Shown in pieces: positions 7,245 through 16,310 of a DNA stretch of 28,635 nucleotides. A program made the translations under genes and the position numbers. The DNA is from JBPEXY01 sp052031065 (GTDB lineage Bacteria; Pseudomonadota; Gammaproteobacteria; Immundisolibacterales; Immundisolibacteraceae), in NCBI GenBank assembly GCA_052031065.1, contig JBPEXY010000111.1:1-28635 (forward strand), read 5' to 3'. Position 1 is the stretch's first letter. Every line of letters begins with the position of its first letter. The notes under the pieces are model-generated. The model had not been told where the DNA came from. It saw nothing but the letters and a program-made list of their open reading frames with translations, and did no database searches.

Positions 7245-8291
7245 TCAGTCTATCGTCAACGGCTCACCGAACGGAGGAATCAGAAACGGCCGTAGTGGCT
7301 GATCAGCCTCAGCGATCAACTCTCGCAGCCGATCTGCGGCCTCAGTCTCTCCATCATCACCAAGGCGAAAAGTTCCAAAATGAATTGCGATACTGGTCTG
7401 CGCTGCCATCCGCTGGTGAACATCAAACGCATCATCCGGCGAGGTGTGTGCCTGCACCATGAAGTCACGAGGCAGATAGGCGCCTATCGGCAGTAGTGCC
7501 AACCGCGGTGCGCCAAAACGATCAGCTATCTGGCGGAAATGGTCACCATCACCGGTATCTCCGGCAAAAAAGATCGGCCCACTATCAGTTTCAATAACAA
7601 ATCCGGCCCAGAGCGCCCGATTGCGATCACCAAGCCAGCGTGCGCTCCAGTGCCGAACCGGTACCGCCCAGACTTTCCCGGCGACATCGCCGTCACCGCT
7701 CTGGTAATCAAATCGTTGCCACCAGTCCATTTCAGTGTAATTACTGATCCCCGCCCGGCGCAGATAGCTACCCTGACCCAGACCCACCAGAATTCTCGGC
7801 TGAAAGCGCTCATACAACCGTTTCAGAGTCGGCAGATCCATATGGTCATAGTGACCATGACTGACCAATACCAGGTCAATGGGTGGCAAATCATCAAACG
7901 CTAAAGCCGGCGGGTGCGCCCGGTGGGGGCCAACGAAAGAGAACGGGCTGGCACGATCAGACCAGATTGGATCGGTGAGAATATTCAGACCATCGGTCTG
8001 AATCAGCAACGTCGAATGACCCACCATGGTGACTACCAGCTGGTCACCATTGACCCGCTGTAGCGGCTTCGGCCCCGGCGCGCGCTGCGTATACTCCGGC
8101 CAGTGACCGGGATCCCGGTTCATCATCCAGTTCAAAAACTGTTTAAAAGTGCGTTCAACCGGTTCGTAATTAACAAATACCTGGCCGTCAAAATGATCTG
8201 AAACAGCCCGCTCAACCACCGGCCGGGTGGCGCAGGCATGCATTAGTAACACCCCGGCGACGACACCGACTACCATTAATAGTTTACGCAT
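7245..8291 (-). CDS. Lipoprotein metallo-beta-lactamase-fold hydrolase (NAPE-PLD/UlaG-like)
   Basis: This 348-residue protein starts with MRKLLMVVGVVAGVLLMHAC, a lipoprotein signal with the lipobox ending at Cys20, so it should be membrane-anchored and face the periplasm. The metal site is complete: GHST near residue 91, HGHYDH at 145-150, GDTG, and a late IHFGTF. The order and spacing resemble the NAPE-hydrolysing phospholipase D type of MBL fold (PF12706), which acts on lipid phosphodiesters, but the family is broad and the substrate is not assigned. It lies 26 bp downstream of the TRAP large permease and 52 bp upstream of the EamA gene on the same strand, as part of one likely transcript. 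Confidence 0.82.
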   Translation of the reverse strand: MRKLLMVVGVVAGVLLMHACATRPVVERAVSDHFDGQVFVNYEPVERTFKQFLNWMMNRDPGHWPEYTQRAPGPKPLQRVNGDQLVVTMVGHSTLLIQTDGLNILTDPIWSDRASPFSFVGPHRAHPPALAFDDLPPIDLVLVSHGHYDHMDLPTLKRLYERFQPRILVGLGQGSYLRRAGISNYTEMDWWQRFDYQSGDGDVAGKVWAVPVRHWSARWLGDRNRALWAGFVIETDSGPIFFAGDTGDGDHFRQIADRFGAPRLALLPIGAYLPRDFMVQAHTSPDDAFDVHQRMAAQTSIAIHFGTFRLGDDGETEAADRLRELIAEADQPLRPFLIPPFGEPLTID

Positions 8292-8317
8292 GGACTCCCC
8301 TTGCCTCTGGCGACGCT

Positions 8318-9700
8318 TCAGGAACCGAAAACCTGATCCGGCAGCCAGGTCACCAGTCCCGGAAACAGTGCGATCAGTCCAAGCGCGATCAACTGAATCA
8401 CGATGTAGGGCACCACACCGCGATAGATATCACCAGTCGCAAGCTGCGGCGGTGCCACCCCACGCAGGTAGAAGAGTGCAAACCCAAACGGCGGGGTCAG
8501 AAATGACGTCTGCAGATTAAGTGCAATCATCACTCCGAGCCAGACCGGATCAAGCCCCATGCTCAGCAACAGCGGGCCAACAATCGGCACAACAACAAAG
8601 GTAATTTCGATAAAGTCGAGCACAAAGCCGAGCAGAAACATCACCAGCATCACCGCGACCATGGCACCAACCACGCCGCCAGGCAGACCGGTTAACCAGT
8701 CACGGACCACATCATCCCCGCCGTAACCGCGAAAAACCAGCGAAAACACTGATGCTGCGATCAGAATCAGAAACACCATGCTGGTAACCCGGGTGGTCGC
8801 GCGCATCACCTCTCGGAGCAGACCAAGGTTGAGTTCGCGCTTCAACAGCGCCAGCAGTAGCGCGCCCATGGCACCGACCGAAGCAGCCTCGGTTGGCGTC
8901 GCGGCGCCGGCAATGATGGAGCCCAATACCGCGACAATCAGCAGCAGCGGCGGCAACATCGCAACCAGCACCCGCGCCACCAGCGCGCCAGTCTCCGGCA
9001 GCTCCTCGGCAGCCAGCGGAGGTGACGTTTCCGGCTTCAGCCATGCGATACCCAGCAGATAGATGATGTAGAGCGCCACCAACATCAACCCTGGACCCAG
9101 AGCCCCCAGAAACAGGTCACCTACCGAGATCGACTGCGGCGCAAAATTACCCATCTGTAACTGTGCCTGTTGATAGGCAGTAGCAATCACATCGCCCAGC
9201 AGCACCAGAATGATCGACGGCGGAATAATCTGTCCCAGGGTCCCGGCGGCGCAGATGGTGCCGGCCGCCAGTGATGGCGAGTAACCCCTTTTCAACAGCG
9301 TCGGCATGGAAAGCAGCCCCATGGTCACCACGGTGGCACCGACAATACCGGTACTGGCGGCCATCAACATACCGACCAGGGTTACCGAGATTGCCAGACC
9401 ACCGTGCAGCCGCCCAAATAGTTGGGCCATGCTTTCGAGCAAACTCTCTGCAATGCGGGAGCGCTCCATTAACACGCCCATAAAAACAAACAGCGGCACT
9501 GCTATCAAGGTGTCGTTGGTCATGGTGCTGAAAATACGGTTGGGCAATGCCTGCAGGAATACCAGATCAAACAGCCCCGTCATCCCACCGAAGAGCGCAA
9601 ACGCCAACGCAGTACCGGCCAGCGAGAATGCCACCGGATAGCCGGCCAGCAGTACCAGACAGACCGAGACAAACATGGCCATACTCATAAACTCAGCCAT
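8318..9700 (-). CDS. dctM: TRAP transporter large permease (DctM family)
   Basis: This 460-residue, highly hydrophobic protein is the 12-14-helix permease of a TRAP transporter, which moves organic acids such as C4-dicarboxylates with a sodium gradient. Recognisable stretches are VFMGVLMERSRIAESLLESM, MAASTGIVGATVVTMGLLSM, ILVLLGDVIATAY, and the C-terminal LNLQTSFLTPPFGFALFYLR block. The start at 9700 (MAEFMSMAMF) is chosen because it overlaps the end of the DctQ gene by 8 bp, which suggests translational coupling; the open frame to 9751 would run deep into DctQ. The usual binding protein DctP is absent from the neighbourhood, so specificity cannot be inferred. Confidence 0.9.
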   Translation of the reverse strand: MAEFMSMAMFVSVCLVLLAGYPVAFSLAGTALAFALFGGMTGLFDLVFLQALPNRIFSTMTNDTLIAVPLFVFMGVLMERSRIAESLLESMAQLFGRLHGGLAISVTLVGMLMAASTGIVGATVVTMGLLSMPTLLKRGYSPSLAAGTICAAGTLGQIIPPSIILVLLGDVIATAYQQAQLQMGNFAPQSISVGDLFLGALGPGLMLVALYIIYLLGIAWLKPETSPPLAAEELPETGALVARVLVAMLPPLLLIVAVLGSIIAGAATPTEAASVGAMGALLLALLKRELNLGLLREVMRATTRVTSMVFLILIAASVFSLVFRGYGGDDVVRDWLTGLPGGVVGAMVAVMLVMFLLGFVLDFIEITFVVVPIVGPLLLSMGLDPVWLGVMIALNLQTSFLTPPFGFALFYLRGVAPPQLATGDIYRGVVPYIVIQLIALGLIALFPGLVTWLPDQVFGS

Positions 9701-10220
9701 GATCGGCAGTCGACCGGGTGAGCTCCAGCCACTGGCGGAGCAGTGATGCAACCCCCTGCAGCAGTAACAGCGACGGCATCAACAGCAATGCACTTTTAAG
9801 CAGAAACACCGCAGGAAGTCCTCCCGCCTGCGGTGATCCTTCCTGAATTTGCCAGGCCGAGAGCACATAGGGCCAGCTGGTAATCAGAATTAACAGGCAG
9901 AATGGCACCAGCAGAAACAGCACACCGAGCAGATTGACCCAGGCCCGGGTGCGCGGTGCAAAACGTGTATAGAGAATATCCACCCGTACATGCTCGTCCT
10001 CTGCCAGCGTGTAAGCCGCACCAAGCATAAACACCACGGCGTGCAGATAGGTGACCGACTCCTGCATCCAGATCCAGCCGAGATCAAACAGATAGCGCAG
10101 CGCGACTATCACAAAGGTGATCAGCACCATCGCCAGTGTCAGCCAGCTGATCGCCCGGCCAGTGCAGCGATTGAATTGCTGTAGCTGGTCGCTGATCGAT
10201 TGCAGCTGCTGGCGATTCAA
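9693..10220 (-). CDS. dctQ: TRAP transporter small permease (DctQ family), TTG start
   Basis: This 175-residue protein has four hydrophobic segments and the DctQ hallmark EDEHVRVD between the second and third. It pairs with the large permease encoded immediately downstream. The reading frame is closed by an in-frame stop (TAG) seven codons upstream of a TTG at 10218-10220. No ATG or GTG precedes the first membrane helix, so TTG is the likely start, with only a weak GGA ribosome site. It starts 28 bp after the thrB stop, so it is probably read from the thrB transcript. Confidence 0.85.
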   Translation of the reverse strand: MNRQQLQSISDQLQQFNRCTGRAISWLTLAMVLITFVIVALRYLFDLGWIWMQESVTYLHAVVFMLGAAYTLAEDEHVRVDILYTRFAPRTRAWVNLLGVLFLLVPFCLLILITSWPYVLSAWQIQEGSPQAGGLPAVFLLKSALLLMPSLLLLQGVASLLRQWLELTRSTADHG

Positions 10221-10248
10221 TGGCTGTCCACAACAACGGGGCTAACGA

Positions 10249-11229
10249 TCAGGCGACCGCAGCGACCAGCAATCCGGAGAGGTAATCGGCGCTGGCCCGA
10301 CGCGCCCGTAACACGTTAACAAAATGATCGGGATCGAGAACCGTCGTCAGTTCGCCGGGACGGGGGAAATGTTTGTCGTACAGTCGTGAGAGCCAGAAAC
10401 GTAGCGCCGCCCTGCGCAACACTGCAGACCAGCTCTGTTTCTCGTTTTCGGTGAGCGCTCTTTTGCTGGCATAGGCGCCAATCATAGCTCGCGCCCGCTG
10501 GTCGTCGATCTCTCCCCCTTCGTCGATACACCAATCGTTGACACAGATCGCAAGGTCGTACAGAAGGTGATCGTGGCAAGCGGCATAGAGATCAATAATC
10601 CCCACCAGTTGCTCACCGTCCCAGAGCGCATTATCGCGGAACAGATCCGCATGAATCACGCCGGTCGGTAACGCCTCCACCGCTTCCGGGTGCTGGTCGA
10701 GCCAGCCCTGCTGAAAACTCATTTCCTGATCAAGCAGGGCAGCCTGTTCGCCACTTAGAAATGGCTTCACGTTGCCTGCAGTCTGTTTAAACCAGTCAGC
10801 ACCGCGCGGATTACTTTGCTCAATGTTCTGCTGTTGCCCAGCCAGGTGCAGATCGGCCAGCGCGCTCCCCAGCACCCCGCAGTGTGTGACCGAAGGCGAC
10901 TCAACCGCCTTGCCCGACAAACGGGTAACCAGTGCAGTAGGTTTGCCGGCCAGCTGACGCAATGCGTCGCCATCGCGTCCCCGGATTGGTCTGGCGGTAG
11001 GAACTCCGGCATCTGCCAGTAATTCCATCAAACTAATCGGGAAGCGTAGTTCGGCACCGGTTTGGTGTTCAAACAGGGTCAACACAAACCGGCCCTGATC
11101 CGTATCTACAAAGTAATTGGTATTCTCAATACCGGCGGAGATGCCACGATAGTCCTGCAGCTGGCCCACATCGTAGGCACAGAGAAACTCTTCAAGCTGG
11201 TCGCCACCAACCTGTGTAAATACCGACAT
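10249..11229 (-). CDS. thrB: Homoserine kinase, APH-fold type (ThrB)
   Basis: This 326-residue kinase phosphorylates homoserine in threonine synthesis. It belongs to the aminoglycoside-phosphotransferase-like ThrB form found in Pseudomonas and relatives, not the GHMP form of enteric bacteria. The N-terminal segment RGISAGIENTNYFVDTD is the nucleotide loop. HADLFRDN (193-200) is the catalytic loop with its Asp and Asn, and IIDLYAACHD (211-220) holds the metal-binding Asp. The length fits the family. It lies 25 bp downstream of the DUF2782 gene and back to back with polA beyond it, a grouping also known in Pseudomonas. Confidence 0.93.
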   Translation of the reverse strand: MSVFTQVGGDQLEEFLCAYDVGQLQDYRGISAGIENTNYFVDTDQGRFVLTLFEHQTGAELRFPISLMELLADAGVPTARPIRGRDGDALRQLAGKPTALVTRLSGKAVESPSVTHCGVLGSALADLHLAGQQQNIEQSNPRGADWFKQTAGNVKPFLSGEQAALLDQEMSFQQGWLDQHPEAVEALPTGVIHADLFRDNALWDGEQLVGIIDLYAACHDHLLYDLAICVNDWCIDEGGEIDDQRARAMIGAYASKRALTENEKQSWSAVLRRAALRFWLSRLYDKHFPRPGELTTVLDPDHFVNVLRARRASADYLSGLLVAAVA

Positions 11230-11254
11230 TTTGAATTCCGATCAGATGCCTCGA

Positions 11255-11611
11255 TCACCACTTAAACAGAACCCACTGAGGGGTTACCGGTGGTTGACCG
11301 GCCTTGTCAAAGCGACGATCCATGACGCCGTCGCCATCGGTGTCAACCATAAAGTAGGAAGGACCCACCGCAGGCGTGACCCTGACCTTGAACAGCCGAC
11401 CATTGATGCGATATTCCTCGACGGTATTTTTCCCGGCTTTGCGGATGACCACCTGTGGTTCAAGCTCATCATCTGCGGGTTGGTTGGGGACCACACGACG
11501 CCGAAGGTCATCACTATCTACAGCAACCGGTGGCAACACCGGTTCATCCTCAGCTGCGGATACCGGGAGGGCGATCATTACCATTGCCAGTACGGCTGCG
11601 AGATATTTCAT
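11255..11611 (-). CDS. DUF2782 family small exported protein
   Basis: This ~118-residue protein has a signal peptide (MKYLAAVLAMVMIALPVSAA), then a compact domain with RKAGKNTVEEYRINGRLFKV, TPAVGPSYFMVDTDGDGVMD and a C-terminal PQWVLFKW. That pattern is DUF2782, a family of unknown function commonly found between thrB and polA in gammaproteobacteria, as here. The start is uncertain: an ATG at 11626 (adding MESIG) has an AGGTAG site and is also possible. The open frame runs back to 11713 without support. It heads the minus-strand run that continues into thrB, dctQ, dctM, the MBL lipoprotein and the EamA gene, with gaps of 25-52 bp and one overlap. Confidence 0.8.
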   Translation of the reverse strand: MKYLAAVLAMVMIALPVSAAEDEPVLPPVAVDSDDLRRRVVPNQPADDELEPQVVIRKAGKNTVEEYRINGRLFKVRVTPAVGPSYFMVDTDGDGVMDRRFDKAGQPPVTPQWVLFKW

Positions 11612-11830
11612 ACCGATTGATTCCATAGATCTACCTGTCCGGCGACTGCAATGTCGCTGCTGAAACCCATAATCCTGTGCCTGCCACGCTGCCGGAAGAA
11701 TCCAGCCGGGCACAAACGCATTCTAGCCGATGCGACCCGACTCGTCTTCCCGCAGCGACAGAGACAGCAGGCATAATAGCCATTTTCAATGATGCCGTTT
11801 GCAGCGTTGCATAGTACCGATTCAGGTCAA

Positions 11831-14635
11831 ATGCACCAGCTACAGAACGGCCCGCTAGCGAGAGATTCCCCCGTGGCCGAGAGCAATTCAACTTCCCCGT
11901 CGAACACAGCAAATGGCCCGCTGATCCTGGTGGATGGCTCTTCCTATCTGTTTCGCGCTTTTCACGCCATGCCACCGCTAACCGCCCCTGACGGCGAACC
12001 CACCGGGGTGATCTACGGCGTGGTGAACATGTTACGGCGCCTGTTGCAGGAAGTACCGACCAGCCATTGCGCGGTCATTTTTGATGCCAAAGGGAAAACC
12101 TTTCGCAACGATATGTTTGACCAGTACAAGGCCAACCGTCCGCCCATGCCGGATGAGTTGCGCAGCCAGATAGCACCAACCCACGAGCTGATCCGCGCCC
12201 TCGGTTTTCCGCTGCTGGTCATCGACGAAGTCGAGGCGGACGATGTCATCGGCACGCTGGCGCGCCAGGCCAGTGAACTGCAGATGGAGACGCTGATCTC
12301 CACTGCCGACAAGGATATGGCACAGCTCGTCAATGAACATGTGAGCATGATCAACACCATGACCAATGTCACTCTCAATCCCGAGGGAGTGACAGAAAAA
12401 TTTGGCGTCCCGCCGGAACGCATCATCGACTATCTGACCCTGATCGGTGACACCTCAGACAATATTCCCGGTGTACCGAAAGTGGGTCCAAAAACTGCGG
12501 TCAAGTGGCTCAACCAGTTTGGTGATCTCGATACCATCATTGAAAAGGCCGACGAGATCAAAGGCAAGGTGGGAGAAAACCTGCGCGGCTTTCTGGACCA
12601 GATCGAGCTGTCGCGACAACTGGTCACGATCAAGCTGGATGTGGAACTGGACCAGGGGCCCGAACAGCTGGAACTGCAACCAGCAGATGTTGAACAGCTG
12701 GCCGCGCTTTATCAGCGGTTCGGGTTTAACAGCTGGCTGAAGACCCTCGAAGAGAACAGCGACACCCCCGGTGGACCACGGGTTGCCGCTCAGTCGACGG
12801 CAGCCACAGAGACACAAATCGTCAGTCGCGACGGCTACGAAACCCTGTATAGCGAAATCGAGCTCGACCGCTGGATTGACCGACTCGACTCCGCCGAACT
12901 GTTCTCCTTCGACCTGGAAACCGACAGCCTCGATTACATGCAGGCCAACATTGTTGGCTGCTCCTTCGCTGTGGAGGCGGGCGAAGCGGCCTACCTGCCA
13001 GTCGCACATGACTATCCGGGGGCACCGCAGCAGCTCGACCTGGCGCTGGTGTTACACAAACTTAAACCCCTGCTGGAGTCGGGGCAGAAAAAAATTATCG
13101 GCCAGCATTTCAAGTTCGATATGAACGTGTTGCGTCGCTACGACGTGAAAGTGCCAGGGCCAGCCCACGACACCATGCTGGAGTCCTATGTTCTCGACTC
13201 CACCGCCAGTCGCCACGATATGGATTCGCTGGCGAAAAAGTACCTCAGTCACTCCACTATCCCCTTTAAAGAGATTGCTGGCAGCGGCAAAAAGCAGCTT
13301 ACTTTTAACCAGATTGAGATGGAGCAGGCAGCACCCTACGCCGCCGAGGATGCCGATGTCACTCTGAGCCTGCATCAAACGCTCTATCCCCGGCTCTGTG
13401 CATTGAGCCGACCACACGAGATCTACAGCGACGTCGAATTACCGCTGATCCCGGTGCTTTCAGCCATCGAGTGCACCGGGGTGAAGATTGATACGGAGCT
13501 GCTGCGGGTGCAAAGCGGCGAGCTGGCCAGCGCCGCACTGGAGCTGGAACAGGAGGCCTACGAACTGGCAGAACAGCCCTTCAACATGGCTTCCCCCAAG
13601 CAGATCCAGGAGATTCTGTTTGAAAAAATGGGGCTGCCGGTTATTCGCAAAACCCCCAAGGGACAGCCTTCCACTGCAGAGGATGTGCTGCAGGAACTGG
13701 CCGAACACTACCGACTGCCGGAGCTGATTCTGGAACATCGCAGTCTGGCAAAGCTGCGCTCCACCTATACCGACAAGTTACCGCAGATGGTCGATCCCGA
13801 CAGCGGCCGGGTGCACACTTCCTATCATCAGGCGGTTGCCTCTACGGGCCGACTCTCATCCTCAGACCCCAATCTGCAAAACATCCCGATCCGCACCGCC
13901 GAGGGCCGGCGTATCCGTCAGGCATTTGTCGCCCCCGCCGGTCACCGACTGATGGCGGCGGACTATTCACAGATTGAACTGCGCATCATGGCCCACCTGT
14001 CAGGGGACGATGGGCTGCTTAACGCTTTTGCCGCGGGTGAGGATATCCATCGTGCCACCGCCGCCGAGGTGTTTGGCATGATTCCCGAACAGGTGAGCGG
14101 CGAACAGCGGCGCAATGCCAAAGCGATCAACTTTGGCCTTATCTACGGCATGTCCGCCTTTGGCCTGGGCAAACAGCTCGGCATCGGCCGTAATGAAGCG
14201 CAGGGCTATATCGACCTCTATTTCAACCGCTACCCCGGCGTCAAAGCCTACATGGATCGGACCCGCGAACAGGCACGGGAGCAGGGCTTTGTGGAAACCG
14301 TACTCGGCCGGCGTCTCTATTTGCCGGAAATCAACGACCGCAACGCCCAGCGCCGCCAGTATGCTGAACGCACCGCCATCAATGCGCCGATGCAGGGGAC
14401 TGCGGCGGATCTGATCAAGCTGGCAATGATCCGTATCCACCACTGGCTACAGACAGAAGCGCCCGAAATTCGCATGATCATGCAGGTGCATGATGAACTG
14501 GTCTTCGAAGTGCCGGAAAACCAGATCGATTCATTCACCGCCGTTGTCAACACCATGATGACGGAACAGAACCCGTTGACGGTGCCACTGGAAGTTGAGA
14601 TTGGCATTGGCGACAACTGGGACCAGGCCCATTAA
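11831..14635 (+). CDS. polA: DNA polymerase I
   Basis: This ~934-residue protein has all three domains of bacterial Pol I. The 5' nuclease domain begins with LILVDGSSYLFRAFHAMPPL. The 3'-5' proofreading domain keeps its acidic residues (FDLETDSLD, HFKFDMNVL and YAAEDADVT). The polymerase domain has motif A DYSQIELRIMAHLSGD, motif B RRNAKAINFGLIYGMS, and motif C QVHDELVFEV. It fills gaps after Okazaki-primer removal and in excision repair. The N-terminus is uncertain: ATG codons at 11789 and 11792 also open the frame, but 11831 has an AGGT site and gives a length close to that of E. coli (928). About 28 low-complexity residues precede the conserved start. Confidence 0.95.
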   Translation: MHQLQNGPLARDSPVAESNSTSPSNTANGPLILVDGSSYLFRAFHAMPPLTAPDGEPTGVIYGVVNMLRRLLQEVPTSHCAVIFDAKGKTFRNDMFDQYKANRPPMPDELRSQIAPTHELIRALGFPLLVIDEVEADDVIGTLARQASELQMETLISTADKDMAQLVNEHVSMINTMTNVTLNPEGVTEKFGVPPERIIDYLTLIGDTSDNIPGVPKVGPKTAVKWLNQFGDLDTIIEKADEIKGKVGENLRGFLDQIELSRQLVTIKLDVELDQGPEQLELQPADVEQLAALYQRFGFNSWLKTLEENSDTPGGPRVAAQSTAATETQIVSRDGYETLYSEIELDRWIDRLDSAELFSFDLETDSLDYMQANIVGCSFAVEAGEAAYLPVAHDYPGAPQQLDLALVLHKLKPLLESGQKKIIGQHFKFDMNVLRRYDVKVPGPAHDTMLESYVLDSTASRHDMDSLAKKYLSHSTIPFKEIAGSGKKQLTFNQIEMEQAAPYAAEDADVTLSLHQTLYPRLCALSRPHEIYSDVELPLIPVLSAIECTGVKIDTELLRVQSGELASAALELEQEAYELAEQPFNMASPKQIQEILFEKMGLPVIRKTPKGQPSTAEDVLQELAEHYRLPELILEHRSLAKLRSTYTDKLPQMVDPDSGRVHTSYHQAVASTGRLSSSDPNLQNIPIRTAEGRRIRQAFVAPAGHRLMAADYSQIELRIMAHLSGDDGLLNAFAAGEDIHRATAAEVFGMIPEQVSGEQRRNAKAINFGLIYGMSAFGLGKQLGIGRNEAQGYIDLYFNRYPGVKAYMDRTREQAREQGFVETVLGRRLYLPEINDRNAQRRQYAERTAINAPMQGTAADLIKLAMIRIHHWLQTEAPEIRMIMQVHDELVFEVPENQIDSFTAVVNTMMTEQNPLTVPLEVEIGIGDNWDQAH

Positions 14636-14805
14636 GATCAATCCGTTGCATTGAGGCTGTTCGCCAACCCGATCTATCAGCATGCCGAACTGTTATCATC
14701 TTCTCCCATTCCCTGGTGAGTCCACACCTAAAGTAGTGACCGATAACACGGTGAATTCCACCTGCCAGATTTAAATTTCCAGACCTGATTTCAGAGGAGT
14801 AGACC

Positions 14806-16269
14806 ATGACCCCATTCGAGGAACTCAACGCTCCCCGTCAGCTGTTCATTGACGGCGAGTATTGTGATGCCGCCGGCGGCGAACAGTTTGACAACATCAA
14901 CCCGGCGACCGGCGCCAGCCTCGGTGGCGTGGCCAAAGGCGGTGCCGAAGATATTGATAGAGCAGTAGCGGCGGCCCGACGCGTAATGGACGAAGGCAAA
15001 TGGGCCAACATGGGTAGCCACCAGCGCGAAGGGCTGTTGCACAAATTTGCTGACCTGATTGAGCAGAACGCCAAAAACCTCGCACTGCTGGAAACCTTTG
15101 ACACCGGCAAACCTTATAAAGATGCGCTGGCAGTAGATATTCCGCTGTCGGTACAGGTGATGCGTTACTACGCCGGCTGGCCAAGCAAACTACGCGGCGA
15201 AACCAACCCGGTGCAGGGCAAGTTTCTCACCTATACCCGCCATGAGCCGATTGGTGTCATCGGTCAGATCGTGCCGTGGAATTTTCCCCTGTTCATGGCG
15301 GCGATGAAGCTGGCTCCGGCGCTGGCCGCAGGTAACACCGTGGTCCTGAAGCCAGCCGAACAGACCCCGCTGACCGCCCTCTATCTGGGCCAGCTGCTTA
15401 ACGAAGCCGGCATTCCTGCCGGCGTGGTCAACATTGTGTCCGGCCTTGGTGGCGATGCCGGGCAGGCGCTGATCACCCATCCTCAGGTCGATAAAATTGC
15501 TTTTACCGGCTCCACCACTACCGGTCAGCACATCATGCGCACAGCAGCTGACGGCCTGAAGCGGGTAAGCCTGGAGCTGGGCGGCAAATCACCGCACATT
15601 ATTTTTGCCGATGCCGACCTGAAAGCAGCATTGCGCGCGATTGGGGCAGCAATTTTCTACAACCAGGGCGAAGTCTGTATTGCCGGGTCACGACTGTTTG
15701 TGGAGGAATCCATTTACGACCAGGCCGTCGAGGCCGCACAGACCGCCGCAGAGAAAATGCGTGTCGGCGATCCCTTTGATGAATCGACCCGTGTCGGTGC
15801 CCTGGTGTCGCGCGAGCACTTCGAAAGAGTTTGCAAATACGTTGAACTCGGCGTCAGCGAGGGTGCCCAGGTTGCCGCCGGAGGCAATCCGATTGAGACC
15901 GATGGCAAGGGCTTTTTCTATCCCCCAACAGTACTTACTGGTGTCAATAACCAGATGAAAGTGGTGCGCGAGGAGATTTTTGGACCAGTGCTGAGCATTA
16001 TCCCGTTCAAGGACCAGGAGGAGCTGATTGCCCAGGCCAATGACACCCAGTACGGCCTCGCCGCCGGGCTCTGGACCCGCGATATTGCCAAAGCCCACAA
16101 CGTAGCCCACGCACTGAAAGCCGGCACCGTCTACATCAACGCCTATGGCATTCTCGATGCCAGCGCACCATTCGGCGGTTTCAAGATGAGTGGCATCGGT
16201 CGCGAAAACGGCGAAGACGGAATTCGTATGTACACCGAAACCAAAACGGTCTGGACTTCCTTAACCTGA
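14806..16269 (+). CDS. NAD(P)-dependent aldehyde dehydrogenase
   Basis: This 487-residue protein is a full-length member of the aldehyde dehydrogenase superfamily and oxidises an aldehyde to its acid. The active site is complete: Asn159 in VPWNFP, Glu257 in LELGGKSPH, and the nucleophile Cys291 in NQGEVCIAGSR. The cofactor loop FTGSTTTG (233-240) is present. The C-terminus has the usual PFGGFKMSGIGRENG block. It most resembles the betaine-aldehyde / phenylacetaldehyde dehydrogenase branch, but substrate cannot be assigned. The ATG has a GAGGAG site. It begins a three-gene plus-strand set with a crotonase (41 bp gap) and an SDR (27 bp gap), which suggests a small catabolic operon placed directly after polA. 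Confidence 0.9.
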   Translation: MTPFEELNAPRQLFIDGEYCDAAGGEQFDNINPATGASLGGVAKGGAEDIDRAVAAARRVMDEGKWANMGSHQREGLLHKFADLIEQNAKNLALLETFDTGKPYKDALAVDIPLSVQVMRYYAGWPSKLRGETNPVQGKFLTYTRHEPIGVIGQIVPWNFPLFMAAMKLAPALAAGNTVVLKPAEQTPLTALYLGQLLNEAGIPAGVVNIVSGLGGDAGQALITHPQVDKIAFTGSTTTGQHIMRTAADGLKRVSLELGGKSPHIIFADADLKAALRAIGAAIFYNQGEVCIAGSRLFVEESIYDQAVEAAQTAAEKMRVGDPFDESTRVGALVSREHFERVCKYVELGVSEGAQVAAGGNPIETDGKGFFYPPTVLTGVNNQMKVVREEIFGPVLSIIPFKDQEELIAQANDTQYGLAAGLWTRDIAKAHNVAHALKAGTVYINAYGILDASAPFGGFKMSGIGRENGEDGIRMYTETKTVWTSLT

Positions 16270-16310
16270 TGCGCTGACAGGCGCATCTGACCCCAACGGA
16301 GCCGTTCTGC

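Noticed and set aside
12455..13009. Minus-strand open frame of 184 codons inside polA
   Set aside because: Antisense to a complete polA with intact motifs, and no motif of its own.
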